This document shows positions 24,435 through 32,914 of a stretch of DNA of 64,000 nt, piece by piece. Within the stretch, counting starts at the first letter, position 1, and every line of letters begins with the position of its first letter. Source of the DNA: an uncultured Acidobacteriia bacterium (GTDB taxonomy: Bacteria; Acidobacteriota; Terriglobia; Bryobacterales; Bryobacteraceae); the NCBI GenBank assembly GCA_903907865.1, contig CAIVPR010000158.1, forward strand, positions 33,594 to 97,593. Reading direction: 5' to 3'. The notes below the pieces were generated by a model that searched no databases, was not told the DNA's origin, and saw only the letters and a program-made list of their open reading frames with translations. A program made the position numbers and the translations under genes.

Positions 24435-25357
24435 CCTGCCTTACATATCGACAAATGTGCTTGATTCCTTTAGGCCTCGGGACCGGTTCCGCGAAGTTTT
24501 CCGGTTTGTGCCAGCCGCGACCCGCGGGCCCACCGCTGTTGCCGCGCCGAAAGCTGCCGCAAGGCGCGGTTTAAGCATGACGAAGGTCATCTGGGCGGCG
24601 AAGGTTGGGACGCGGGGACGGTCGCTGGACGCCTTTACCCGGGGAGGGTTTCAGGCACGACCTGCACGGCGCAAGGCCCACCAGATTCAGAGACAGCCCG
24701 GCGCGGATGGACGTGCGTTGTTCTTGAAGAACGGACGCGCGGCGCCGGACACGGCTCAATGGGCATAGAAGCCCGCGTCCGCGCCGCCGGTCCGTCCACT
24801 CGCTTCTTGAAAGTGCCGTCGGGGCCCGCGAAGCCGATGAAGACGGCCCCGACCGGTCCATGAGGTCCGTCGGAGCAGGGAGACAGTTGGGGCTGGAGGA
24901 GGTCACCCAAGCCCGGAATCGAGCATTGACAAAGTCTTACAGGGCGACTCATCCGCGAAGAATGCCTCAACCACAGGCAATCGGAGTTGAAATCGGCACG
25001 GCCACTGTCCTGAGGCCTTGGCTGCGTCGCCGGTTCAACGGGCGGACACCGAATCCTGATACGATCATTATGCCAGCCAAGCCGTTGGAAACAAAAGCCG
25101 CGAGGGGCGGAATTTGACATGACGTCCAGTGCCGGAAGCTGTGTTCCCGAAGATGAAAGCCGGAGGAAGGGACACGAAAGGGTCAGATGCCTCGGATCCG
25201 GGGGTGGACCCGGATCGCGCGTGCGGGGTGCGGAGACTGCCAGAGCCCTTGTGACACTATCACCGAGACCTCTTGGTTTGAAATGACTCCGGCGATAGGC
25301 CATCGGACCATACGATCATAGTATTTCGGACCCGGGTGGAGACAGCCTCCTAAGCAA
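24435..25357. other. Long gene-poor region
   Basis: 923 bases with no recognisable gene on either strand. It contains the second copy of a GC-rich palindromic repeat (24725-24814). The frames are GC-skewed, Pro/Arg-rich and unlike neighbours. It separates the Rpn array from the inverted zinc-ribbon duplicate and is probably decayed sequence. Confidence 0.5.
24725..24814. repeat. Dispersed GC-rich palindromic repeat, copy 2
   Basis: An imperfect palindrome around GGACGCGCGGCGCCGGAC and GCGTCCGCGCCGCCGGTCC. It aligns with 785-866, including the shared CTCG-TTCTTG-AAGT right end. This copy is intergenic. Confidence 0.5.
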
Positions 25358-25555
25358 ATGCCGTTCAAGATTTGTCGCAATTGCGGCAAGCAGGTACGCG
25401 GGGCGGACAGGCACTGCTGGAACTGGCAATCTCGCGCATTCGCCCCGGGACCACCAAGGTCAAGCAATCTGCCCGTCGACCCAAGTCAACCAGCGTGGAG
25501 ATCAATCCAGCGGGGTCAAACAAGCGAACGCATGAGGCGAAACGGCCAGTAGTGG
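25358..25555 (+). pseudogene. Inverted partial duplicate of the zinc-ribbon/ankyrin gene
   Basis: Reads MPFKICRNCGKQVRGADRHC, then jumps to QSRAFAPGPPRSSNLPVDPS and WRSIQRG. Both blocks are near copies of the N-terminus and of residues about 102-140 of the protein encoded on the opposite strand at 25639-26997; the stretch between them is deleted. The frame ends soon after, without any ankyrin part. It is 84 bases from the end of the parent gene and inverted to it, so an inverted duplication followed by deletion is likely. Confidence 0.75.
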
Positions 25556-25638
25556 TCAACCGGCGCTACGGATGCCGCACAAAGGTAAGCTGCGATCCAT
25601 CACTGGAAGGCCTTTCAAAAACCGTTGACGCGGACCCA

Positions 25639-26997
25639 CTACCTTGCTCCAGCCTGAATAAGCAGCGCCTGGACCTCAGGATGGGGGCCATATTGGGTTG
25701 CAATCTTCAGCGCGGTATCGCCGTCCTTGTCTTTGGCATGAACATCCGCACCTTTATCGAGTAGCAGCTGCACCGCGGCCTTGTGGCCGTTTTGGGAGGC
25801 CATCATCAGCGCTGTGAGCCCATGGATGTTCATACCGTTAACCGGCGCACCTTTATTGAGCAGCTCCTCTATTCCGGCGGTGTCCCCGCAACACGCTGTA
25901 GCAAGAAAATAGTCAATGGGTATCGTAACCGCGTGGGGGATAGCGGGTTTCAGCGCGACCGTGTTGCCCTGCCCACGTCTGCCATCAGCGCCGCGATCGT
26001 TTTCCACTCTGTTGGCCGACGGCAGAATAGCGATAGCGAACTTGCGGATGCGTTTCAGGGAGGTACCAAATAGCCCTCGAAACAAATTCTTCCAAGCGCT
26101 CATCAAAGGGACCCTGATCACGTTCGCGCGCGACCTTGCGCCCCCCGCTGCGGCGCCTGTTGGGTAGCCGTTAACCGCGTCGCATGAGTGGCACCGCCAA
26201 GTTCTGCGTTCGCCTCTCGCCAGGCTTTCCTGAATAATGTGCCAGCTGGGCTCCGCCCGCTTAAGCGCTGCTGGGCGATTGGACTCCGGGACATCATCAA
26301 GGGAAGACACCAGATCCTCCTGTTTGACACGAGAATCCAAGGTAACCGGTTGGTGATGGAGCAATCCAAATTCGAGCGACAACGCGACCGCGTCGGCACC
26401 GACCCTATAGGTTCGTCGGCAACCAGAGCACGTGAGGGCAATACGTTCTACTGGTGGTACGACAGGGTCATCGGCGATACTGCCAAGCTGGTCGACCCTC
26501 TGCCGGAGCGGATCGACGTCTTCGGCAAGGCGCGGCGTTTTGGCTGATTTCGCTGGAATGTTGGCTGCCGCTAGCCGTTTCGCCTCCTGTGTGCGCTTGT
26601 TTGCCGCCCGCTGGATTGACCTCCACTCTGGTTGACGTGAGTCGACGGGCAGATTGCTGGACCTTGGTGGTTCCGGGGCGAATGCGCGAGACTGCGCACT
26701 AGAAGCGTTGGGCGGCTGGGTTAATTCCCCTTTTCCCGCTGTATTGCCTGCCTCGGCACGACTCGCATGCGACCGGGCGAGTGAGGCAGATTGGCAACGG
26801 TAACATTCGCCGTTCACGAGACTGTGAACCCGCTGGCCGCATCTCTTGCAATACTTGGACTTGAGAGAGGATTGGTCCGCGTTCGCAACGCGATCTTCCT
26901 GTGCTGCCCCGGCGGCAAAGGAGCGCGAACAATTCCAGCATTGAGCATCCCCAACGCGAACTTGCTTGCCACAGTTCGGACAAATCTTGAAGGGCAT
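25639..26997 (-). CDS. Double zinc-ribbon protein with C-terminal ankyrin repeats
   Basis: 452 residues from ATG 26997. Zinc ribbon 1 is CPNCGKQVRVGDAQCWNC (6-23). Ribbon 2 is CKRCGQRVHSLVNGECYRC (about 50-68). A third C-x-x-C pair set is split between LTCSGCRRTY (about 189) and WRCHSCDAVNG (about 267). A hydrophobic or basic linker follows, and residues about 360-452 hold ankyrin repeats (DTAGIEELLNKGAPVNGMNI, HGLTALMMASQNGHKAAVQL, DGDTALKIATQYGPHPEVQA). No enzymatic motif is seen; it probably mediates protein interactions. A clear promoter precedes it. An inverted truncated duplicate lies just downstream. Confidence 0.8.
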   Translation of the reverse strand: MPFKICPNCGKQVRVGDAQCWNCSRSFAAGAAQEDRVANADQSSLKSKYCKRCGQRVHSLVNGECYRCQSASLARSHASRAEAGNTAGKGELTQPPNASSAQSRAFAPEPPRSSNLPVDSRQPEWRSIQRAANKRTQEAKRLAAANIPAKSAKTPRLAEDVDPLRQRVDQLGSIADDPVVPPVERIALTCSGCRRTYRVGADAVALSLEFGLLHHQPVTLDSRVKQEDLVSSLDDVPESNRPAALKRAEPSWHIIQESLARGERRTWRCHSCDAVNGYPTGAAAGGARSRANVIRVPLMSAWKNLFRGLFGTSLKRIRKFAIAILPSANRVENDRGADGRRGQGNTVALKPAIPHAVTIPIDYFLATACCGDTAGIEELLNKGAPVNGMNIHGLTALMMASQNGHKAAVQLLLDKGADVHAKDKDGDTALKIATQYGPHPEVQALLIQAGAR

Positions 26998-27024
26998 CTG
27001 GCAACTACCCCACCTCTCATAATG

Positions 27025-27054
27025 ATTATACTAGGGTTGCTGGCGACCGGTGAA
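27025..27054 (-). promoter_or_regulatory. Sigma-70 promoter of the zinc-ribbon/ankyrin gene
   Basis: On the minus strand TTCACC (27054-27049) is followed after 18 bases by a perfect TATAAT (27030-27025), about 28 bases before the ATG at 26997. GAGAGGTGGGG near 27010 could be the ribosome site. Confidence 0.6.
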
Positions 27055-27258
27055 ACGCTACGAAGTCAGGGCCCGGCAAAGTGTCGAGCGGCCAGATTCG
27101 GAAGGTCAGCGACATACTGGCGGACTCCGCCTTATCGACCAGCTTGCGGGAGTAGTCGATCTGCTCTAGTGTGAGTTTGACCTTCCGCCAAATTCCACGC
27201 TTCCGCACTTCGCGGCCTTCACTCCGGCGCGGGTGCAATCTGAGACAATAGCCCGTCT

Positions 27259-29691
27259 CTAATACCTACGCCGGTGGAACATCGCCTTCATCGCCGCCAC
27301 CGACTCCGGGCTCCCCACAACCACGTTCTCCGGGAACTTGGCCGGGGAAAGCATCTGGTCATAAATCATGCCCGCCGCGTTCACGTTCAGCGCCAGCCCC
27401 GCCAAGTACTGCAGCCGCAGATTCCGGTCGCGGTTGATTTCGGCGGTGCGCATCCACTCGCGCAGGTCGGAGGCCTGGGCGGCGTAGGTCGAGAGCAGGT
27501 CGAGGGTGGAGGCATACCCGGCGTCGTGCAGCGATTTCCGCACCGCCAAGTATTCCGGGCGGTCCAGACGTCGCTGCATGGCGTCGATGTCGATCTTAAG
27601 TGGTTCGACCTGGCCCATCAGCACGAGGTCGTAGCCCTCGCCGTCGGTGTTCACGTTGCCCCAGATGGAGCCGTTCGGGAAGGCCTCGAAGAAAGTCGCG
27701 ATCTCGCTGCGGACGGCGTCGAGGTTGCTTTCATAGAGCGGCACCCACTGGGTGACGAAGCCGCCGGGGTTGAGGTGGCGCTTGCAGAGGTCGAAATACT
27801 CGGTCGTGTAGAGCGAGGCCATGCCCTTCACCCAAGGGTGGATGGGGTCGGAGGTGATGATGTCGTACTTGTCGGGGCTGGTGAGGACGAAGTGGCGCGC
27901 GTCGTCGTAGGTGATTTTGGTGCGGGGGTCGTGGAGGACGTGGTTGTTCTCCGGACCGAAGTATTGGTCGGAGTGCGGGGGAATCTCGGGCTCCAGCTCG
28001 CAGATGTTGATTTTCTGGATTTCGGGGTGGACGACGAAGGAGCCGGCGGTGACGCCCGCGCCGAAGCCGACGATGAGCACGGACTTGGGATTGGGATGCA
28101 GCAGCGCCGGGAGGTGGCCCAGCATGCGCTGGAGGCTCATGTCCTGGGGCTCGGTGGAGGCTTCGACCTTGCCGCTGACGTGGAAGTAGACGGTGCCGCC
28201 CTCCCACTTGGACCACGCGGCGGAGGAGTTCATGCCCTCGGAAAGGTGCAGCAGCTGCCAGTTGCCGGTGGTGGACGGGAGGCGGCGGCCGAAGCCGACC
28301 AGCATCCACGGGATCGCGGGGATCAGGAACGCCACCAAGAGGGCCACGGCGAACGAGCCCAGAGCTTTCCCCATGCCCTGCGAGGGGAGTTTCGCCAGCA
28401 AGAGCGCACCGGCGGCGGCGGAGAAGACGATCAGGACCTGCTGGGCTCCATGGCTGCCGATGGTGGGAACCAAGACGAGGCTGAAGAGGATGGAACCAAG
28501 GATTGCGCCGATGGTGTTCGCGCCGTAGATGCGGCCGACGAGGCGGGCGGGATCCTGGTTGGTCCCGATGGAGGCTGCGGCCAGGGCCAGCGGGAAGCTT
28601 GCGCCCCAGAGGAAGGCCGAGGGCAGGATGGAGATGACGGCTCGCAGGACGTCGCCCTGGAAATCCTTCCACGGCCCGGCGGTGGAGTACAGGTTGCCGG
28701 GCCAGTAGGGCAGCTTGTCGGAGAGCATGTAGGCCGCGTAGGCGACGGCGACACAGAGTAGGAGCTGGCTGAGGGCTAGGTAGAGGCGGGGGTCGCGGCG
28801 GGATTCGATGAGCTTGGAGCCGGCGGCGCTGCCGAGGCCCAGTCCGGCGAGGAAGACGCCAAGGATGATCGAGAAGGTGTAGACGGTGGGTCCCAGCATC
28901 AGGGCGAGGATGCGGGTCCAGACGACTTCGGAGCCCAGTGCGCAGAAGCCGGACACTGCGATCGCGATGGCTACGGGCGTGAAGCCGATGGAGGGGAATG
29001 CGGCGGGGGCGGCGGCTTCCAGCTCGGTGGAAGCGGCTGCGACGGGCTCGTTGGACGCCATCCGCTCCAGCGCGAGGGCTGCGCCCCCCACGAGGATGTT
29101 CAATGCCGCCGCGACGTAGCTGGCAATGGACATGTCGAAGACGCGAAGCAGGTAGAACCCGGCGGCGAAGCAACCGACGACGCCGCCGATGATGTTGGAG
29201 CCGTAGAGGTATCCCCACCATGCCGGCGCCTGGGGGGTGGCGGCAACCCACCGCGAGATGGCGGGGAGGGTGGCACCCATGAGGAGGGTCGGGGGGAGGA
29301 GGCAGATGACGCAGGCGAGGCCGCGCAGGAGCATGTTGGGGAGTCCGGCGGTAGCTGCAGAGACGTAGACGTGCTCAATGAGCGGCAGGGCAAAGAGGAC
29401 GACGATACCGAAGAAGGCGGTTCCGAATTCGAGAATGGCGTAGGTGCGGAGCGCTCCGGTTGCGGAGGCTTTCACGCGGGAGAAATAGATGCTGCCGAGG
29501 CACGTGCCGCCCATGTAGGTGCCGAGGAGGACGGCGAGGGAGACGGCGCTCGACCCGATCACGAGCTGCAGGAGCTGGAGCCAGACGATCTCGTAGATGA
29601 GGCCGGCCGCGCCGCTGGCGGCGAACAGGATCAGGAGAAGCGGCAGGAGTCGGGCCGGAGGGGCTTGGTTTACGGGTTGGTCGGCAGTCAC
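27259..29691 (-). CDS. Membrane-fused spermidine-synthase-like protein
   Basis: 810 residues from GTG 29691; a TTG at 29760 would add 23 residues. The N-terminal half is a polytopic membrane region with at least ten hydrophobic helices (LLILFAASGAAGLIYEIVWL is the family's conserved start, later LIVGSSAVSLAVLLG-like and PTLLMGATLPAISRW). From about residue 520 it becomes a spermidine-synthase fold with the nucleotide-type motif VLIVGFGAGVTAGSF, ICELEPEIP and TSDPIHPWVKGM. Such fusions are common in Acidobacteria, and actual aminopropyl transfer is unproven. The C-terminal helical tail is about 100 residues. Confidence 0.82.
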   Translation of the reverse strand: MTADQPVNQAPPARLLPLLLILFAASGAAGLIYEIVWLQLLQLVIGSSAVSLAVLLGTYMGGTCLGSIYFSRVKASATGALRTYAILEFGTAFFGIVVLFALPLIEHVYVSAATAGLPNMLLRGLACVICLLPPTLLMGATLPAISRWVAATPQAPAWWGYLYGSNIIGGVVGCFAAGFYLLRVFDMSIASYVAAALNILVGGAALALERMASNEPVAAASTELEAAAPAAFPSIGFTPVAIAIAVSGFCALGSEVVWTRILALMLGPTVYTFSIILGVFLAGLGLGSAAGSKLIESRRDPRLYLALSQLLLCVAVAYAAYMLSDKLPYWPGNLYSTAGPWKDFQGDVLRAVISILPSAFLWGASFPLALAAASIGTNQDPARLVGRIYGANTIGAILGSILFSLVLVPTIGSHGAQQVLIVFSAAAGALLLAKLPSQGMGKALGSFAVALLVAFLIPAIPWMLVGFGRRLPSTTGNWQLLHLSEGMNSSAAWSKWEGGTVYFHVSGKVEASTEPQDMSLQRMLGHLPALLHPNPKSVLIVGFGAGVTAGSFVVHPEIQKINICELEPEIPPHSDQYFGPENNHVLHDPRTKITYDDARHFVLTSPDKYDIITSDPIHPWVKGMASLYTTEYFDLCKRHLNPGGFVTQWVPLYESNLDAVRSEIATFFEAFPNGSIWGNVNTDGEGYDLVLMGQVEPLKIDIDAMQRRLDRPEYLAVRKSLHDAGYASTLDLLSTYAAQASDLREWMRTAEINRDRNLRLQYLAGLALNVNAAGMIYDQMLSPAKFPENVVVGSPESVAAMKAMFHRRRY

Positions 29692-29830
29692 GGGAAAGGT
29701 TTCGGGGCTTGTTTGCCGAGCCCCGGCAGGGGCGTTCCAGCGAGACGAAACCCATTGCAATCATACAATGCGGCGGGGTGCGCCAGGTGTGGGGGTCGGC
29801 CCAAATAACAGAGTTTTACGCGGGGCGCGA

Positions 29831-30181
29831 CTACTCCAGCATGGCCTTCCAGGCGAGTTCGTCGCGTCCGACGGCGAGCTTGTTGCCCGCGCGGACGAGC
29901 GGGAGGCGCAGCAGGGACGGGGTCTTCTCGATCTTGGCGAGCATCTCCTGGTCGGAAACCTTCATGTATTTGAGGCCGGCGTCGATCCAGGCGGTGCTTT
30001 CGGTGTCGAGGAGCGCGGGGAGGCCGAACTTGGAGACGAAGCGGCCGATCTCGGCGGGGGCCATGGCCTTTTTCTTGAGGTCGACGTAGTGGAGGGGGAT
30101 GCGGCGCTCCTTGAAGAATCGCTCGGCGGCGCGGGAGGCCTGGGAGTTGGAGAGACCGAAGATTTGGACGTTAACGGGCAT
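29831..30181 (-). CDS. ArsC/Spx-family thioredoxin-fold protein lacking the active-site cysteine
   Basis: 116 residues from ATG 30181, the normal length of ArsC-family proteins. MPVNVQIFGLSNSQASRAAE aligns with the IYG-x-x-x-C-x-x-CRKA active-site loop, but serine and alanine replace the cysteines, and no other cysteine is present. The rest is typical: YVDLKKKAMAPAEIGRFVSK, LLRLPLVRAGNKLAVG. Arsenate reduction through a cysteine is therefore not expected. It may be a regulatory or structural paralogue, as in YffB/Spx-like members. It stands alone, with hicAB divergent upstream. Confidence 0.8.
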   Translation of the reverse strand: MPVNVQIFGLSNSQASRAAERFFKERRIPLHYVDLKKKAMAPAEIGRFVSKFGLPALLDTESTAWIDAGLKYMKVSDQEMLAKIEKTPSLLRLPLVRAGNKLAVGRDELAWKAMLE

Positions 30182-30302
30182 GGGGGCTGTTGGCCCTATT
30201 TTCCCAAACGAGCATGCGAGCCTGGAATCCGTGACTACGATCCCGTATCGACCTGCCTCGAAAGAGCCAGTCAATCACGGAATCCCTGGTTACTATTGAA
30301 TA

Positions 30303-30488
30303 GTGACGTACAAGGAACTTCGAAGGATGCTCGCCGAAGCCGGATGTACGTTCAAGGATGGCCGCGGGCACGAAAAGGTGTACTTCGGCGACAGACAGTC
30401 TTCGATCCCTCGTCACGGGAAGGACATCGGCCCTTACCTGTACAACAAGATTCTCCGCGACCTCGACTTGAAAGGACTGAAAAAGTGA
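30303..30488 (+). CDS. hicA: HicA-type mRNA interferase toxin
   Basis: 61 residues from GTG 30303, a normal HicA length. TYKELRRMLAEAGCTFKDGR and GHEKVYF carry the double-stranded-RNA-binding fold with the catalytic histidine (H23), and SIPRHGKDIGPYL is the conserved second half. HicA cleaves mRNA during translation when free. The stop overlaps the hicB start as GTGA, so the pair is translationally coupled. Confidence 0.88.
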   Translation: MTYKELRRMLAEAGCTFKDGRGHEKVYFGDRQSSIPRHGKDIGPYLYNKILRDLDLKGLKK

Positions 30489-30922
30489 TACTTTCTTACC
30501 CAGCACGAATCTTCCCCGATGGAACCAGCTACACCCTCGTAATGGAAGACCTCCCCTTCGGGGGCCATACCTGCGGAGTGGATGAGGCGGAAGCGCTCTC
30601 CCACGCGCCCGACGCTCTGAGGACAGCACTCTCGCTCGTGATGGAGAGAGGGCTGGACATCCCGACTCCCAGTCCAGAACCGACCGGGACGCTGCCACTA
30701 GTTTGCCTGCCATCGTTGGTGGATGAGGCAAAGGTCGAGTTGTATCGGATCCTGAGAGCATCGGGGTTGGCCAAGACAGAGTTGGCGAGACGCATGGGGA
30801 TTAGCAAGCAACAGGCGGAGCGGCTGTTGGATCTGGACCATACATCGCGCATGGAACAACTCGAGCTGGCGTTCCGTGCGATTGGCAAGCGACTGGCATG
30901 GGAAGTCCGCGACGCGGCGTAG
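30485..30922 (+). CDS. hicB: HicB-type antitoxin
   Basis: 145 residues from GTG 30485. The N-terminus, YPARIFPDGTSYTLVMEDLP followed by GVDEAEALSHAPDAL, is the partially degraded RNase-H fold of HicB. The C-terminus, YRILRASGLAKTELARRMG followed by ISKQQAERLLDL, is a helix-turn-helix DNA-binding domain used for autoregulation. It should bind and neutralise HicA encoded just upstream. The operator probably lies at the 3' end of the 30182-30302 gap. Confidence 0.88.
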   Translation: MILSYPARIFPDGTSYTLVMEDLPFGGHTCGVDEAEALSHAPDALRTALSLVMERGLDIPTPSPEPTGTLPLVCLPSLVDEAKVELYRILRASGLAKTELARRMGISKQQAERLLDLDHTSRMEQLELAFRAIGKRLAWEVRDAA

Positions 30923-31007
30923 CAATCCACCCGACAGCCATTCCCCCACATTTCCTCAATCCAGGCGTGCGCGGGACAGCGCAAACCGGTGCGATACCGT
31001 AGTGCTT

Positions 31008-31958
31008 ATGCAGACGCGGCAGCTTGGAAACAGCGATTTGATGATTACGCCCCTCGGAATCGGGGCATGGGCGATGGGTGGCGGAGGCTGGGCGTTCGCC
31101 TGGGGTCCGCAGGACGACGACGAGTCCATTGGTGCCATCCACGCGGCGCTCGACAAGGGAATCAACTGGATTGACACGGCTGCCGTATACGGCCTCGGCC
31201 ACTCGGAAGAAGTGGTCGCCAAGGCATTGGCTGGCCGTTCCAACAAGCCCTATGTCTTCACGAAGTGCGAGCGCACCTGGGGTGAAGACCGGCAGATTCG
31301 CAAGGTCCTGAAGCGCGATTCGATCCTCGCCGAGTGCGAGGCCAGCCTGCGCCGTCTCCAGGTGGACACCATCGACCTCTACCAGATCCACTGGCCGGAA
31401 CCGGACGAGGACGTCGAGGAAGGCTGGGCGACGCTCGCCGACCTTCAGAAGCAGGGCAAGGTCCGTTGGATCGGCGTTTCGAACTTCAACGCGCAGCAAC
31501 TGGCACGCGCGCAGGCCATCGCGCCGATCACGTCGTTGCAGCCCCCCTATTCGATGATCCAGGCGGACATCGAGACCGACATCCTGCCCTACTGCGGGGC
31601 CAACAACATCGGGACGATTGTCTATTCGCCGATGAAGTCGGGGATGCTGACCGGCGCGATGTCGCGCGAACGGATCGCGGCGATGCCGGACGACGATTTC
31701 CGCAAGCGCACGCCGAACTTCCAGGAGCCGCTGCTGACACGGAATCTGAACCTGGTGGAGGTGCTGCGGGAGATCGGGAACGCGCATGGGCGAACTCCGG
31801 GCGAGGTCGCGATCGCGTGGGCGCTGCGGCGTCCCGAGGTGACGGGCGCGATTGTCGGGATGCGGTCGCCGAAACAGGTGGACGGCGTCATCGGCGCGGC
31901 CGAGTTCCGGCTGACAGCGGAAGAGATCGCAGTCATCGCGGCCGCGCTGGCGGCGTAG
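31008..31958 (+). CDS. Aldo/keto reductase
   Basis: 316 residues from ATG 31008; the frame is open further upstream into hicB but without family sequence. The (beta/alpha)8 reductase motifs are clear: LGIGAWAMGGGGWAFAWG, the catalytic D-Y pair in NWIDTAAVYGLGHSE, the lysine in VFTKCERTWG, the histidine in LYQIHWPEP, and the NADPH-binding end IVGMRSPKQVDGVIGAAEF. It reduces carbonyls with NADPH. Substrate unknown. It probably forms a unit with the following TIM-barrel gene, 25 bases away. Confidence 0.9.
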   Translation: MQTRQLGNSDLMITPLGIGAWAMGGGGWAFAWGPQDDDESIGAIHAALDKGINWIDTAAVYGLGHSEEVVAKALAGRSNKPYVFTKCERTWGEDRQIRKVLKRDSILAECEASLRRLQVDTIDLYQIHWPEPDEDVEEGWATLADLQKQGKVRWIGVSNFNAQQLARAQAIAPITSLQPPYSMIQADIETDILPYCGANNIGTIVYSPMKSGMLTGAMSRERIAAMPDDDFRKRTPNFQEPLLTRNLNLVEVLREIGNAHGRTPGEVAIAWALRRPEVTGAIVGMRSPKQVDGVIGAAEFRLTAEEIAVIAAALAA

Positions 31959-31983
31959 GCAATAGCGCGGGAGGGAAAACGAT

Positions 31984-32913
31984 ATGGATCGCCGCACATT
32001 CGCAAAGACACTTGTGGCGGGGACATCGGCTTCCCTCCTGCGCGGAGCCCCAACCGGGTCGAACTCCCGTCCCATCCGCCTTGGCGGGCCCATCGCACTG
32101 AAATCCGAAGATCCGGCGGAGTTGGCGCGTGAACATCGGCGGCTCGGTTACGCGGCGGCCTACTGTCCGACTGTGCAGATCGGCGAAACCCAAAAGATCA
32201 AGGCCATCGAAAAGGCTTACGCGGCGGAGAACGTCGTGATCGCCGAAGTCGGAGCGTGGGTCAACATGCTGGATCCCGACGCCGGGAAGCGCAGTAAGAA
32301 CCTCGCCTACGTCACCGAGCGCCTGGCCCTGGCGGAGGCCGTGGGTGCCCGCAACTGCGTCGATATCGCTGGCTCGTACAACCCAGACTACTGGTATGGC
32401 GCGCACCCGAAGAACCTGTCCAAGGAGTTCTTCGACGCCACCGTGGAGAACTGCCGCAAAGTGATCGACGGGGTCAAACCGACGCGCACGCGGTTTACCA
32501 TCGAAATGATGCCGTGGAGCGTGCCGAACGGCCCGGAATCGTACCTGCGGCTGATCAAGGCGGTCGACCGGAAGGCGTTTGGCGTCCATATGGACGTCTG
32601 CAACGCCGTGAATTCACCGGAACGCTTCTACGACTCAGGCAAGCTGATTGACGACCTATTCCGCGTACTGGGCAAGTGGATCGCGTCATGCCATGCCAAG
32701 GACCTGCAGTGGATTCCGGAATACAACGTGCACTTCCTCGAAGTGGTGCCCGGGCGTGGCTCGATCGACTACCGGTCGTACCTGCGGAACTTGGCGAACG
32801 TGCAACCAGACGCCCCGCTGATGCTGGAGCACCTGAAATCGCAGGAGGAATACACCGAGGGCCGCAACCACATCAAGAAGGTGGCTGCGGAGATCGGCGT
32901 CGAGTTCGTGTGA
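31984..32913 (+). CDS. Tat-exported sugar-isomerase/epimerase-like TIM-barrel protein
   Basis: 309 residues. MDRRTFAKTLVAGTSASLL is a twin-arginine signal (RR-T-F), so it should be exported folded. The rest is the AP-endonuclease-family-2 barrel used by sugar isomerases and epimerases, with acidic and histidine metal ligands in TRFTIEMMPWS, FGVHMDVCNAV, IASCHAKDLQW and LMLEHLKSQEEY. Many such proteins occur in Solibacter relatives beside sugar or oxidoreductase genes, as here after an aldo/keto reductase. Substrate unknown. Confidence 0.85.
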   Translation: MDRRTFAKTLVAGTSASLLRGAPTGSNSRPIRLGGPIALKSEDPAELAREHRRLGYAAAYCPTVQIGETQKIKAIEKAYAAENVVIAEVGAWVNMLDPDAGKRSKNLAYVTERLALAEAVGARNCVDIAGSYNPDYWYGAHPKNLSKEFFDATVENCRKVIDGVKPTRTRFTIEMMPWSVPNGPESYLRLIKAVDRKAFGVHMDVCNAVNSPERFYDSGKLIDDLFRVLGKWIASCHAKDLQWIPEYNVHFLEVVPGRGSIDYRSYLRNLANVQPDAPLMLEHLKSQEEYTEGRNHIKKVAAEIGVEFV

Positions 32914-32914
32914 G

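Noticed and set aside
24635..25303. A 222-residue minus-strand frame in the gene-poor region
   Set aside because: Composition is Pro/Arg/Ser-rich, it includes the palindromic repeat, and nothing resembles a protein family.
27026..27238. A 70-residue minus-strand frame between the ankyrin and spermidine-synthase-like genes
   Set aside because: No family match; the promoter of the ankyrin gene overlaps its end.
27274..28761. A 495-residue plus-strand frame
   Set aside because: It is the antisense shadow of the spermidine-synthase-like fusion and has no family signature.
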